64,000 nt of DNA. Source: Arthrobotrys musiformis (Eukaryota; Ascomycota; Orbiliomycetes; Orbiliales; Orbiliaceae). Every line of letters begins with the position of its first letter. The stretch's first letter is position 1. Positions 1 to 11,184 of this stretch are shown in pieces. The translations under genes were made by a program, and so were the position numbers. Below the pieces are notes generated by a model. That model was not told where the DNA came from. It was given only the letters and a program-made list of their open reading frames with translations, and did not search any database. The stretch spans positions 248,001 to 312,000 of the forward strand of contig JAVHJL010000012.1 of assembly GCA_036971715.1 (NCBI GenBank), read 5' to 3'.

Positions 1-479
1 GATACATTGATACGAGATTTAAAACATCTTAGTACACATGAAATGTCGAAAAGCCGTTCGATACAGCATAGTATTATTTCCTCACGAGATTTCGCAGACG
101 ACCCATCCCACGCTATATCGTCCCGTAAATACCTAGAGATACACATTGGAAATTGCACCTACGTGCCTGGACCATTTTTCTTCGGGCTGGTGGCTTGCAA
201 ACGGGTGAACTGAACACGATATGGCTCTTCATGGAAGGTTTTCTTGAACCTTTGCGAAAGAGTTGCGGATTTGGAGTTGATCTGTCTCGTCAGGAACCGG
301 CCAGGGTAGCGCTTGAAATCATCTCTGTAAAAAAAAGCCTCTGTTAGGTTCGGGGCTATCGTAACCAAGCTTAACTCTTGGTCTTATAACAATTCGGCGA
401 AGATAGACATTTCCAACCGTCGTAGTTTAGTAGCTGACTGCATAGCGAGACGGTCGACTTGGCATTTGTCTACCTACTC
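1..479. other. non-coding stretch
   Basis: I see no gene here. Only short overlapping open frames occur on both strands, with no domain, no intron signals and no codon pattern. Confidence 0.4.
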
Positions 480-650
480 TAGTGTGAGAGTAACTCTCAC
501 ACCTGTTAGAATGTTTAAAATTATAAACATCTACAAGGATGTTGTGCGTAAACACGACAAACACATCTACCAAACGTCTACAAAATGTACAAAACGTCGA
601 CAAAACGTCTACAAAACGTCTACAAACACGTCTCCGTTAGATCGCATACA
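480..650 (+). repeat. palindrome plus degenerate ACGTCTACAAA minisatellite
   Basis: A perfect inverted repeat, GTGTGAGAGT-A-ACTCTCACAC, is followed about 55 bp later by degenerate tandem copies of ACGTCTACAAA and CGACAAAC. A related block with the same flank and the same 11-mer occurs at 15309-15510. Two copies 15 kb apart with a shared boundary point to a dispersed repeat family, possibly a non-autonomous element. No coding sequence lies inside. Confidence 0.6.
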
Positions 651-1327
651 GATTGATTCGATCTGCGGCAAACTTTTAGTAAACATCGCGAGAATGCATG
701 GATAACAAAGGTGACAAGGTCCACTAAGCGGGCGAGGAGTAGGGCTCCCCATAGGTCCATGGATATCGAAGCTCTTGAGTTTATAAGGTTGAGAAGTTTG
801 CAAAAAGCTCCTAAGATTTGGCAAGCCCAGCACCGCGGCAAGTTGAATCTTTTCATATTCCCTGAAAAAAAAACCGATTCATGGGTTGGCGAGCTGCTAG
901 ACCAGCCGTTTTCAACTCTTTCGACGTGTCCCACTCGGCAAAGGGCGGTGAGTGTCTCCGATATTTTTGCGTCCTTTTCAACTTTTCCAAGACCCGACCC
1001 TCCCACACGCCCAGGAATACCCAATCCCAAATCCCAGATTAAAGTGATCCGCCCAAACTTATGGTCTAACGTGCGAATGCAAACATGATCCAAATGTTCT
1101 GGCACTTTCGACATCTTGATAGAAAAGCGCTTATTCCGTAGGGAAAATAAGATATCTCTAAGTGCAGTACGGTTAATTGTCAAAAGGTCTGAAATAATGG
1201 GGCACCTATTGTCCTCACTCCTTGAGATGAAATAGTTGTTGAAGTAGTCCCCCCAGACCACGATACGGACTTCGGGGGGTATATCTCGTTCCCACAAGAT
1301 GCTGGCTTTTGCGCTCTCACTAGACAT
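620..1327 (-). CDS. hypothetical protein, weak candidate
   Basis: An open frame of 235 codons starts ATG TCT AGT GAG. I do not recognise the product. The N-terminal half has ordinary amino-acid composition; the C-terminal third reads into the minisatellite at 480-650 and is probably not coding. No intron signals or domains were identified. It could be a decayed gene fragment or a chance open frame. Confidence 0.2.
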   Translation of the reverse strand: MSSESAKASILWERDIPPEVRIVVWGDYFNNYFISRSEDNRCPIISDLLTINRTALRDILFSLRNKRFSIKMSKVPEHLDHVCIRTLDHKFGRITLIWDLGLGIPGRVGGSGLGKVEKDAKISETLTALCRVGHVERVENGWSSSSPTHESVFFSGNMKRFNLPRCWACQILGAFCKLLNLINSRASISMDLWGALLLARLVDLVTFVIHAFSRCLLKVCRRSNQSVCDLTETCL

Positions 1328-1639
1328 ATCGTCCTATTAATGTAGAGCAAAGTATGGGCGAGGTTGGTAGGATGTAGTGAGTATTTTGTCGTAGAGGATG
1401 TGGAAAAGTGCACTTACAAAAGTTTGTAAGGTTTCTAGGAGGTGACGATGGTTTCAATAGGACCTATTTAAAACATTTGATGAAAGGGTGGGCTTCGGCC
1501 AGGCGGACTTGTACCAGGTATTTTAATCCTCGCAGCCGAAAGAGCGCCTATGCTAATATCGATAGATATTATTGGTGGAAAGATCCAGGGGGATACATAT
1601 TATACGATCATATGCAGAGTGTGTGGTCGATTTGAAATG

Positions 1640-2128
1640 GAGGACAATCATGCACGCGCCTCAGCGTCGAGTCTGTTAGGAAAACCACGAATATCTTCAT
1701 TCTAAATAGGCTTAGACTTTTCGGGCTGCCGTCTCGTTGTACTTAGTCAAATATAATATCAATTAGTGCTATAGTATTAGGTTTCTATATATAAATTGCA
1801 ACCTTCCCTAGACCGGTCGCCAGGCCTAGTAAATTGGATCCGTTGCGACCAGCTGGCTTGCAGACCTCTCCAGTCGGCTCAATTTCCCCAACTACCTCTC
1901 TTCTTACAAGGCCCTTCGCGAGCAGCCCAGCAGGTGCGGACGCAACTTAACGAAGCTGCCTAAAAGACGTTTTTTATATTTCTCGCCACGGTTTCAAAGA
2001 ATTCATTTCGCGCAAATAAGATTGATTAAGTGACATTTGTTTTCAAAAGCAATAATATATTAATAACACAGGAAAGCTTCGAAAGTTGAACTGGAAAATG
2101 GAAAATAGGAGGAATAGTTGACTAATAT
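1640..2128. other. non-coding stretch
   Basis: AT-rich with no long open frame on either strand. I see nothing recognisable. Confidence 0.4.
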
Positions 2129-2434
2129 CTAGCAATAACCAGACTCCTCGGTGGTATCTTCATCGGTGTTATCCTCGTCTGAGCTTTCACCTAAGGCAGC
2201 GTACGCTAGCGCTGCATTTTCCTCTAAGGTACCCTCATCAGCCCACTGATTCCATGTTCTTCTGAAAGTGGCGGGCCCAGCCTCCGGCCGCCAATCCCAC
2301 ATCACTCCTCCATCATCAAATAGAATCCCAAATATATCCTGGCTCGCTTTGCAATTTCTCGCTTTTGCTCCTTTGATTATGATAAAAAGCCCGTACCCTA
2401 ATAGTTTTTCGGCAGACAGATAGAATCCATACAA
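2129..2434 (-). CDS. small hypothetical protein with acidic C-terminus
   Basis: A 101-codon frame. The protein is hydrophobic near the N-terminus, has a Trp-rich middle (MWDWRPEAG, then TWNQWADE) and ends in an acidic run (SSDEDNTDEDTTEESG). Composition is more protein-like than the neighbouring frames, so it may be a real small gene or the last exon of a decayed one. I do not recognise a family and the start codon is not supported by anything upstream. Confidence 0.3.
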   Translation of the reverse strand: MYGFYLSAEKLLGYGLFIIIKGAKARNCKASQDIFGILFDDGGVMWDWRPEAGPATFRRTWNQWADEGTLEENAALAYAALGESSDEDNTDEDTTEESGYC

Positions 2435-2449
2435 TTCAGCCTTCGGATC

Positions 2450-5400
2450 AGAGGTTAGTACAACGCTTTTTGGAGATTATTTTAGAGTTGATTTTAGGAT
2501 ACTTTTCTGACCCTCGAGATTCGAAGCACGGTATAGGCTTTCTTCTGTTTCTCGGGTATTTCCTGCAAGTCATTGCAAATTTGTTTTTTTTTGGTTGTAA
2601 TATAGGGCTTTTGAGCTTTTGTTCTGGAAGAGGTAGCGATTGAACGGGTGCTCGGGGTGATATGTTGAAAACGCGAACGCGAATACGCTGGAATTGGGAG
2701 TAGACGGAAAATGGTGCGTTTTCCTGCATACTATTATCTCAAGTATCTTACGCGGGATATATATACATAGCGCAGTGCTGATATGCCGTAGACCCATAAC
2801 AGGGATCCCAAGTAGGGTCGAACACATCTCACACTCTAGTACTAAAAAATATTACCATCTTATTTCTAGACCATCGTATAATATTGGCCTCATTGAAAAA
2901 GCAAAAGCACTTGATCAGAAACTCGCCGTGAGCTCAGGCCGTTGTCAGGGAATGCACTCGGTACTTCACTATGTCCGGTGAACTAATCCCTCCGCCTCGC
3001 GATTGAAATTTGACAGCGCAAGGTAGCATTTTTGTGGAACCCTTTTCAGCCTTCGTTATTTGGGGGTTGCCCATCCGTCAGCGGCATGGGTGTCCCGCCC
3101 CGCGCCTCTCATATTCGGTGGGGATTACCAAGGCGAATATGCTTTGGAAATGTGATCGTACGACTAGAAGCGACATGTATGCGTGGTAGTGGATCCTCAA
3201 AAAAACCCATGGCCTACAATATTCACGGATCGAGAACGAGATACGCTTCGGGATTTGCTGCATAGTTACGATATTTGATTACCCAACAAAACCGAGCCAC
3301 CGCAACTTGATGAACGGATCGTGCGATCGTGCTTCGAATTGATAGAATGCGCCAGTACTGCAGCAGATCATCTATACACCTCGGGCCGGTTTACCAATGC
3401 TGCATATGCGCATAGGTACCTCCCGACTCGCATTAAAAACGGGGGGAGAGTACTATAGCAGGAGCACAAATGATGAATGGTCTCTATGATTCTTCGTGTC
3501 GGCATCGAGGCTTCGGGTAAAGTCCAGTATGTAACTTATGCTCGCCCAAACTCTTATCTCACTCGTACAACCCCTGGGCTTGGTAAATTATAAACGAGCC
3601 TCCACACCTAGTCTAGGACTTGGCGGGTCTGGGATTCGCCGTCCCACAAACCCAAATCTATTTCTTTATTGTGTGATTTTTCTCTTTCCTTTTTCCAAGC
3701 CACTACCTAGTCGCAGGTTGCTTTTTCGCTGGAGCTCCTAGGATTAGAGCAAGCGCAAAGTTGGAACTCAACTCCCACACTTCTGTCTCATCTCAGTCTG
3801 GGGGTCTCATCTGGGAGCTGCGAATGGGGTTGCAGGCAATGATTGTTTTATCCCTGTCCCTGATCGAATTCGCTCACAGAAATTCGAGTCGAGAGGAATG
3901 CGTTGCTGGCCTGAGACCTTTTATTAACCCCTAGAAAAGATTGGACGTATCTGGTCTCGTGGTGGACTGGTCTGGAGCGAACTCTTCCTGGAGCGGGAAT
4001 GAGCCCTATTGGCTATCAAATATGCATATGTGCGCCTATCCAATCAAACTTCCACAGTGCAGCGAGGGCACGCACTTTGACATGTCCTCGGTGTGGTACG
4101 GGTACCGTGCCGTTGCCCGGAAATCGGCCTTGTTACCCTACATTAACACCTGGAATATGCTCATACGTACAAGCTCATTGCGTCGGTTTGAAGAGACTCG
4201 AGGGATTAGCTGATAATTAATATCGACATCGAGCGTTGAAGCTACGCCTACCTAATCGTTGCATAGCTCTGGATCTAGCTATAGAGAGGTAACACCATGC
4301 AAAGCTGATACAAAGTTAATTGTGCGTGTGCGCAGGCTAGCATAGGTATGAGACCATCCATGTAGTTACGTGCGTCTGGGATACCGGTACTAGCCTCACT
4401 CACCTCCCGACTAGGTACCAGTCTGCAGTCTAGTCAGCAAATCAATCCCCGGAGGTCGACTTGCAACTGGTCTGGCGAGTCGGCCAGACCAGCCGACCGA
4501 GTCTTCTAACTAGTCTGATAGCAGCCTAGCGCATGCACCCTTCGAAATTTGGCTTAGCCTATAGGTGGTCACGGGGATGGCCTAGTATACGTGGCTGAAA
4601 TACAACATCTGCAAGAGGATGCAGGTTGTGTTGTTAGAGCATCCGCAATGCAACACGCGGTAACACAAGAGTGAGCAGCCGCCAGCCGCGGATGCCAACT
4701 GGGCAAGCAAGGGAACAAGGGAGTGGAGATTCGAGGCTATAAATTTGAATGGTATTATATTATTATATCTGGATCCATCCAGGCCAGACACAGTAGCATC
4801 TGGTTTACGAGATAAATCCAGGCCTCGATAAGAGCTTTAGTACCAATAAAACTCCAAGGGCAAACCAGTATCCAGCCTTCCTGACGTCACGTCACACTGC
4901 ATCGACAGTCCGTCTGCTCGCAGAAGCATAACTTTCATAGTGATATAAACGCATCCTATCCGAGTCCATGTAGTAGTGAGTGAAACTTGTTAAACTAAAC
5001 CCCTCAGCGCAATCGCATGCTACGCCATGACCGTATATTTCGCGTTCTGTCCATAGGCTTATTAGAAAAACCCCGATAAGCTGGAGAACGATCCACAAAA
5101 ATCGATATTTTATCTGCAAGGGATTGACAATACGACGGCGCAGCTAGGCGTGCCTGCAATTTGGAGGTCTTAATCGATTAGGATATAGCTGAAACTATGT
5201 CTTTATCACTATGTATACTAGCATGCCACTTGGGAGATGTATATCGGTATCGCTAGTTGACCGAATATGGATTGTTCCATGCCACAATTGCCAGTAGGTT
5301 TCGGGGAATGTGCACTCTTGTATTTGTGTCCTATTTTATTTGGAAGCCTTGTCCTAACTTGAGGATGGAAGAATGTACACGAACTAAGCTTTCTCTATTT

Positions 5401-5800
5401 ACATATTTGTGGAGTCGAAAGTTGACCTTGGTGAGTATCGCCGTAATAAGCTGGGGGATAATAGTAGGTTTGGGAGTTACAATTCCGGTGTCTATCTGAC
5501 CAAGGTCTTGGAGGGGTTATCAGGTCAGCGTTTGGCGGGTGCGGCGGCCATGCAGATCACTGGTCTCAACCAGCGGCTTGGTTTGTTTGCAATAATTGCC
5601 TGGCGCGACGAAATTCGACAGCAGGTGCTTTTGGCCCCGGGTGGTGACCAAGGGACTGGGAAAAGCAGCATTTATCTTTCCAGTTTGTGTACGGCGAGAT
5701 TTTTTATATTGTACGCTAAAATCTGGTAGCTGATGAGTTGGAATGGTAAATGATTCCGGTCTGCTGGGTTCAATATAGTCGGCGGCTATTTCAGGTTGAT
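2450..5800. other. long gene-poor stretch
   Basis: Only short open frames of shadow quality on both strands, with no recognisable domain, tRNA, rRNA or terminal repeats. Composition is mixed and without strong AT bias. It is probably old decayed sequence. Confidence 0.4.
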
Positions 5801-5809
5801 GAGCATTAG

Positions 5810-6427
5810 TTAGGGTAGTGAAAGGAATCGATGGAAAATAAAGCTACGCATACACATACAGTCTTCGCTCCATGTTCTTCCAATCTCAAGACCTGTCTGG
5901 TACTCATCCGAGTCTTCCATGGCTTCGTGGCTTTGCGTCCCTCCCGCCTCATACGTAATCGCTATGTTATCCGCGCGTTGTCTTTCAAGCCTCCGATTTA
6001 GGTGATAGCGGATGCTGTTGACAGCTGACTTTCGCAAGGCAGGCTCTGGGATCGCTACTTCAACTACGGTCTTGCTATTGTATGCTGTCAGTCCAGAAAC
6101 TACCTGCAGTTTCGGGACGGTGGGAATCGTTGTGGTTTGCTTTTGCCTTGCTAGCGGGGGGTGGAGAGGGCCCACCCCGTTTCCTCGCGGTAAAGATAGT
6201 TTGTAGTCATTTTCGCTGGCCTCATTTGGTAGCGCTGGTGATACTTGTCGTGGTGGCCCTAACGGCCCTAGCGATGGCCGACTGGCTTCTGGAAACGGGG
6301 CTAGTCCTAGAGTTAGTAGTTCCTCCCTAGATGAAATTGAAAACTGAGTCATATGGTTGTGGCGGCTAAACAGACGCTGTGCTGGGCCAGGAGTAGCCAC
6401 GGTCCGAGTCGATGAGCCCGAATGCAA
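5810..6427 (-). CDS. hypothetical protein, weak candidate
   Basis: A 205-codon frame rich in Pro, Ser and Leu in the first half (for example PFPEASRPSLGPLGPPRQ) and more charged afterwards. It would be a low-complexity, probably disordered protein. No domain was recognised. An overlapping minus frame at 6349-6576 could be an upstream exon in another frame, but I cannot place a convincing intron. Confidence 0.2.
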   Translation of the reverse strand: MHSGSSTRTVATPGPAQRLFSRHNHMTQFSISSREELLTLGLAPFPEASRPSLGPLGPPRQVSPALPNEASENDYKLSLPRGNGVGPLHPPLARQKQTTTIPTVPKLQVVSGLTAYNSKTVVEVAIPEPALRKSAVNSIRYHLNRRLERQRADNIAITYEAGGTQSHEAMEDSDEYQTGLEIGRTWSEDCMCMRSFIFHRFLSLP

Positions 6428-6728
6428 GTGTGAATATGCATTTGCGTTCGTTTGCGTGCACGCTCGCGCCTTCCCGAGTGACTGGCATCAGAGTTCCCCG
6501 CTCCTAATGGTTTAAAGACCGCGCGTAGGTCTTGTATTAGAGTCCGAAGCCATAGTGGTAAGCGTATCAAGGCCATTTTGCTTTAAAGATTGATTGAAGA
6601 ACTAAAGAAGGATGTTCTGAAGTCTACTTGAATTATTGAATTATTAAAGCTAGGGGAGCTAAGACTGAATATTCTCATATGATTATAATAATTCTGCTTG
6701 TTCATCATTGTACAATTGTGGGTATCAT

Positions 6729-7451
6729 TTAGTATACAATCAAAGTCGCCGAGCACAGCCGATTGCGTTGTGGAGAAACCGTAGGCGTGGTTGGCCCTGT
6801 TGGGCTGGCCGGCTGACCTGACAGAAGTGGATCGATATTTCGATCGACGACGGATACACAACCAAGCTGGAACTCTGCATCCTCCAGCAGCTCCCTATCA
6901 CCAGATGTACCCGTACCTGAGTCTATATGGCCCAGAGTTCTCTCCCCCTCCATAACATCGGCGTCATACCGCATACAGCCGTGCCAAACCCCTAGCAGAT
7001 TGTCGGATAGCTGGCGTATCGCCGGTATTGACAGTGATATGCCGGTTTGGGCCCGCCCAATTTCATCTTTGGTCATGTTTTTGTATTTCCCAGCAGAATA
7101 TAAGTTTTCAGATGGTTCTGGTGGAACTCTTGTGGCTATTCCAGACTGATCAGGGCGGTGTTGACATATGATTTCCAAGTCTTGGGAGTGCCGCTGAAGG
7201 AGTTGTATAGTTGATTCCAAGCCAGCTATAATAGAGAGAAGGTGTTCTGGTTTTTCGTAGCAAAGCCCAAGGCCCTGAGGGGACAGAATACATCTGTACA
7301 GTATGTCGACGGATGTTGTCCATAGCGAAAGATCGGGGATCGCCTTTGGATTCTGAGAAATGGACAGAAGAAGTGTTTTGAATCTGAGAACCATTTTCGG
7401 GAGACTAGCTTCGCCCGGGGCTTCAAGAAACCTGGTTGCAGTAGACCTCAA
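6729..7451 (-). CDS. hypothetical protein, partly duplicated at 8034-8302
   Basis: A 240-codon frame. The first 80 residues (MRSTATRFLEAPGE..., ...FKTLLLSISQNPKAIPDLSL) are helical-looking and are duplicated almost unchanged at 8034-8302. Preservation of the frame in both copies gives weak support for coding. The middle contains EDAEFQLG and other acidic segments. I do not recognise a family. The start codon is uncertain because the duplication breakpoint lies only about 20 bp upstream of it. Confidence 0.3.
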   Translation of the reverse strand: MRSTATRFLEAPGEASLPKMVLRFKTLLLSISQNPKAIPDLSLWTTSVDILYRCILSPQGLGLCYEKPEHLLSIIAGLESTIQLLQRHSQDLEIICQHRPDQSGIATRVPPEPSENLYSAGKYKNMTKDEIGRAQTGISLSIPAIRQLSDNLLGVWHGCMRYDADVMEGERTLGHIDSGTGTSGDRELLEDAEFQLGCVSVVDRNIDPLLSGQPASPTGPTTPTVSPQRNRLCSATLIVY

Positions 7452-7472
7452 TGTCCATATATCTGCACCCAG
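7207..7472. repeat. segmental duplication, copy A
   Basis: About 266 bp, from the TAGTTGATTCCAA motif to CACCCAGTTGC, is repeated in the same orientation at 8034-8302 with only scattered substitutions. Sequence on both sides differs. Confidence 0.85.
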
Positions 7473-8033
7473 TTGCTGCTTACGAGTCGAGGGGCAGCTC
7501 CAATCATTATCAGCGATCCTGGTCTTCCTAAAGAAGGTCGTATCTCCGAAGGAGCAATTGGGTGGCTAGGGCTCATAGAGCGCGCCATCAAGGGGCCGAA
7601 CTTTCAAAGGCCGATCTCGAGTCATCGGGTATAACATTCCGGGAGCCATATGCGGGGAGATCACCAAAGCTGATGGATAAAACTAGTTAATACAGAAAGC
7701 TATAGCATCCTTGGAGTTTCCCGATTTTCGATTCGGTGACTATAATCAATTGAAGTTCTCCCAGTCAGTACGCCCACGAGTTCTACTTGTTAGAAAGACT
7801 AAGCCTGAGTGAGGCCGAAAGATTTAGCCGGACTTTCGAATTTGGAGGACTGATCATGGTGTGTATTCGTGCCGAAGCTATCGAAACTGAGGGTTACGAT
7901 AAAGCTTTTGAGGCGTATAATGCCTTCATCGAACAGGAAACCAAAAAGGGAAGCGGGGAGTGCCGGTGCGAGTCCACTACCATTGTGTTATTCGACGGTA
8001 TGAAGGTTGCGAGGGTTTGCAGACCAGGCAGTA

Positions 8034-8302
8034 TAGTTGATTCCAATCCAGCTATAATAGAGAGAAGGTGTTCTGGTTTTTCGTAGCAAAGCCCAAGGCC
8101 CTGAGGAGACAGAATACATTTGTACAGTATGTCGACGGATGTTGTCCGTAGCGAAAGATCGGGGATCGCCTTTGGATTCTGAGAAATGGACAGAAGAAGT
8201 GTTTTGAATCTGACAACCATTTTCGGGGGACTAACTTCGCCTGGGGCTTCAAGAAACCTGGTTGCAGTAGACCTCAATGTCCATATATCTGCACCCAGTT
8301 GC
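8034..8302. repeat. segmental duplication, copy B
   Basis: Direct copy of 7207-7472. Its right edge abuts the 3' end of the LRR-like frame on the minus strand, so the duplication probably truncated that gene. Confidence 0.85.
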
Positions 8303-9120
8303 AGATGTCACACTTCTCCCCATCCTGGTAAATCCTGTCCTGGACAGCTAGTTCCTCCAAATTCTTACCCTGAAGCCATGGTGTTAGCCGCATCAGATTT
8401 CTACAATTTGATGTGTTCAGGGACTCTAGATTCCCATTACTGAAACAATGTTGAAGACTGGGCTGGATTGCCACAGTTTTGAGGCGAAGACGTTTAGGTT
8501 TTTGCTTTGCAAGAGCCTGCATTACGCTATCTGGAACCTCGAATGGATCCCGAGCCTTCTGGTTGTGAAATGTCAAGGCGAGATCCTCAATTGTTTCGGA
8601 AGATCTGAGAAGTATTCTTGCAATCTCTGCTCCATAACTATCCAGGATGAGTTCTGTATGAAGTTTTGTCATATTTGGGAGTTTTAGCTCGGTAGCTTTA
8701 AAAGTAGGCGCATATCCCAAGGCGAATCTTGCTGTCCATGATATTCAATATGAACACTAGCTAGATTGGATTGCAGGTTCTGTGCGGAAGACCAGAATGC
8801 CGTGCCGATAGGTCCGAGAGCGCGAAGTCTGCATGCGAACCTTAGTAAAAATGGGTATTAGAATTTTATTCGTACAAGGTTCTTACTTGAGGCTTTTGAG
8901 ATAGTCTTGTGCGATAGATTGGAAAGCCCGCGAGAGGAGAATAGAATCCTCTTCTGCCTCCTTTACGTTCCATCTACGGATGCGAGAACTCCTCGCAAAA
9001 CCCCGAAAAGTGGGTCGTACGGCCGTCCCTTTCAAATGGAACTTTGACGTAAGCATACAATGCCCAACGGAATCGTTCACGGTCATTCTTCGAGACCTTC
9101 GCCAACGCCGGGATTGATGA
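8274..9120 (-). pseudogene. broken LRR/F-box-like gene
   Basis: Reading leftwards, the first piece (MTVNDSVGHCMLT... to about 8883) can join through a plausible intron (GTAAGAACC ... TACTAAG) to a frame encoding RLRALGPIGTAFWSSAQN. The remainder, including LKLPNMTKLHTELILDSYG, RSSETIEDLALTF and KRLRLKTVA, is in a different frame, so there is a frameshift near 8700. The regular Leu spacing resembles leucine-rich-repeat parts of fungal F-box proteins, but no F-box is visible. The 3' end runs into duplication copy B. I call it a pseudogene with moderate confidence and the LRR identity as inference. Confidence 0.4.
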
Positions 9121-9129
9121 AATCGGGAG

Positions 9130-9900
9130 CTATATATAAAAGTTAAAATTCAAATATACTAATTGTGAAATGGGAATCATCGTAGAATACTATTGTTGTG
9201 ATCACGGCATCGATTTCGGGTGGCAAAGGCCAGAAGGATGGATGCTCGGAACCTCCTTGACGACTCATACTAATTGGAATCGTGAAGGTATAGTATACTA
9301 CGTACGGAAACACAGCAGTGTAATTGTTGTCTTGTTGATACTGGATTTTACCTTGGAGTTTATAAATTTATTCGTAGCTTTGAGTAAAGCAAAAAGGCCG
9401 CTAGGTTATTCTCTTTGCTGGGGAAAGAGGTTTTCCTTCTGTCCCTTTGTATATGGGTTTTGATTTTAGCCCTTTAATTCTCAAAATCATCCATTTCTAT
9501 ATTCTGATTGTCTCGCGCCTAGTCCGCACGGGGTTGTGATATTCCGACTAGAATAGAAAAAAGCTCAGGGCGTACCCAGATAAACTCGCGATATCACATT
9601 GATCGGTAGACTTGAAGGGAGATATTCAATAATAATCCCCACATTGACGCGTGGGAAACGGGCGATTGAAGGATTCTATCAACGTGTAACTTAACCCCTG
9701 TACGTAATATTTTTGACCGTTGGGGAACTAGGTCGATAAATCCGGGCTGAACCGCCGTTCCAACAAGATTCATGCATTTGGCCATTCCAAGTTGACATAG
9801 ATCCGCCAATTAAATACTATATATATAGTTATATTATTTTTAATAATTTTTTAAACTATATTTTTGAACTAGATTACAGCGGCGCTGTACTTAAACCCCA
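9130..9900. other. gene-poor stretch
   Basis: Short frames only, none recognisable. It becomes AT-rich towards 9830. Confidence 0.35.
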
Positions 9901-9917
9901 CTGCCCTTATTATTATT

Positions 9918-9991
9918 AATAAAACAAAACAAAACAAAACAAAATAAAATAAAATAAAATAAAATAAAATAAAATAAAATAAAATAAAATA
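9918..9991 (+). repeat. AAAAC/AAAAT pentanucleotide microsatellite
   Basis: Tandem 5-mers, first AAAAC, then AAAAT for about ten copies. A clean switch in unit sequence inside the array is visible. Confidence 0.9.
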
Positions 9992-10051
9992 GGGCCTGCC
10001 TTTGTACCTGTCTGCCTACCGGCGCAGGTTCTGCCCTACCTGCCTGCCTAC

Positions 10052-10134
10052 CTATGCTGGCAAGTAGGTAGGTAGGTAGGTAGGTAGGTAGGTAGGTAGG
10101 TAGGTAGGTAGGTAGGTAGGTAGGTAGGTAGGCA
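10052..10134 (+). repeat. GTAG tetranucleotide microsatellite
   Basis: About nineteen tandem GTAG units, flanked on the left by related CTGCCTAC-type repeats that could pair with the array. Confidence 0.9.
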
Positions 10135-10495
10135 GGCGCAGAGCCTAGGTTCCATAGAACCTTCTAGAATAATGCCGTGAAATCGTAATTTGCCGCATTG
10201 CGGCGTACCCCACCAGATTTGCAACTGGAAATAGAGGGAAATAAGGAATATTGATGATATAAGAAAGTAGCCAGAACTATGAATAATGATTTGATAGTAT
10301 ACCCATCTAGGGTTACTTATTAGTAATGTGTATATTTAATAATATGGAATTGAAGAAAGGAAATTTAAGGTTGTAGTTAAGATGCTCAGAATTAGAGTAT
10401 AGGCGAGGACTGCTCCGAATTTGAAGTTCGAAATTTTTAAATACTTTCGAATTGGTATCTGATTGTTGACTTGTAAATATGCGTTCGCCTTTGAA

Positions 10496-10786
10496 TTACT
10501 TTTTTTGATTGTTGGGGATCCTCACTAATGCTAAGATCTGAATAGACAGTTGCAAAATCATTACACCATCTGCGATCTCAACGAACGGATTATTTTGACC
10601 GAAGAGATAACTAACTAAGCGGAGACAAAATATAACTGGCCATGGGACGGACTCTGCTACCGCGAGAACTCTAAGTTTATGAGGTTTAGGTAGTGACTTT
10701 GTCATTAGTATTATTTGACCTAATCGAGTTGGCCCTCGGAGGGCACCGACGCCGGCAAGGATGACACTAGTGAGGCTGGATTCCAT
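10496..10786 (-). CDS. small hypothetical protein, weak candidate
   Basis: A 96-codon frame with two hydrophobic stretches (WPVIFCLRLVSYLF and VMILQLSIQILALV). It could be a small membrane protein, but nothing else supports it and I do not recognise it. Confidence 0.2.
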   Translation of the reverse strand: MESSLTSVILAGVGALRGPTRLGQIILMTKSLPKPHKLRVLAVAESVPWPVIFCLRLVSYLFGQNNPFVEIADGVMILQLSIQILALVRIPNNQKK

Positions 10787-11184
10787 TATGCCTTGGAGGT
10801 TATAAAATCGACGAATTTGGGATCAAGAGGCTGAAATGCGAGATGGCTGAATAGCTATCTCGAAAACTGGGTGCCCTAGCTTGTGTGAAGTGAGAGCGGA
10901 GGAACGGTGGTAAGGAGGTTTTGGTTCCAAGTTTCTATATAAAATATTACTACGGCTTTGTCTCTATTAGCGTCTAAATTCGTCCAAAGTTACCTCTATT
11001 TTGCACTTCTTCTTTATATTTCTTATTCAAAAAAAAAGAACCCAAATCTATGCTGAAGGATATGTTGCTACATTAACCCCTCAATTCACCAGGAACGTTA
11101 CGCCCCGTTTTGTAGAAAACAGCATGTCTTCTAAGACCTCTCGTCCTCCGACTCTGTTATAAAAATAAGTTAGATATCACGATA

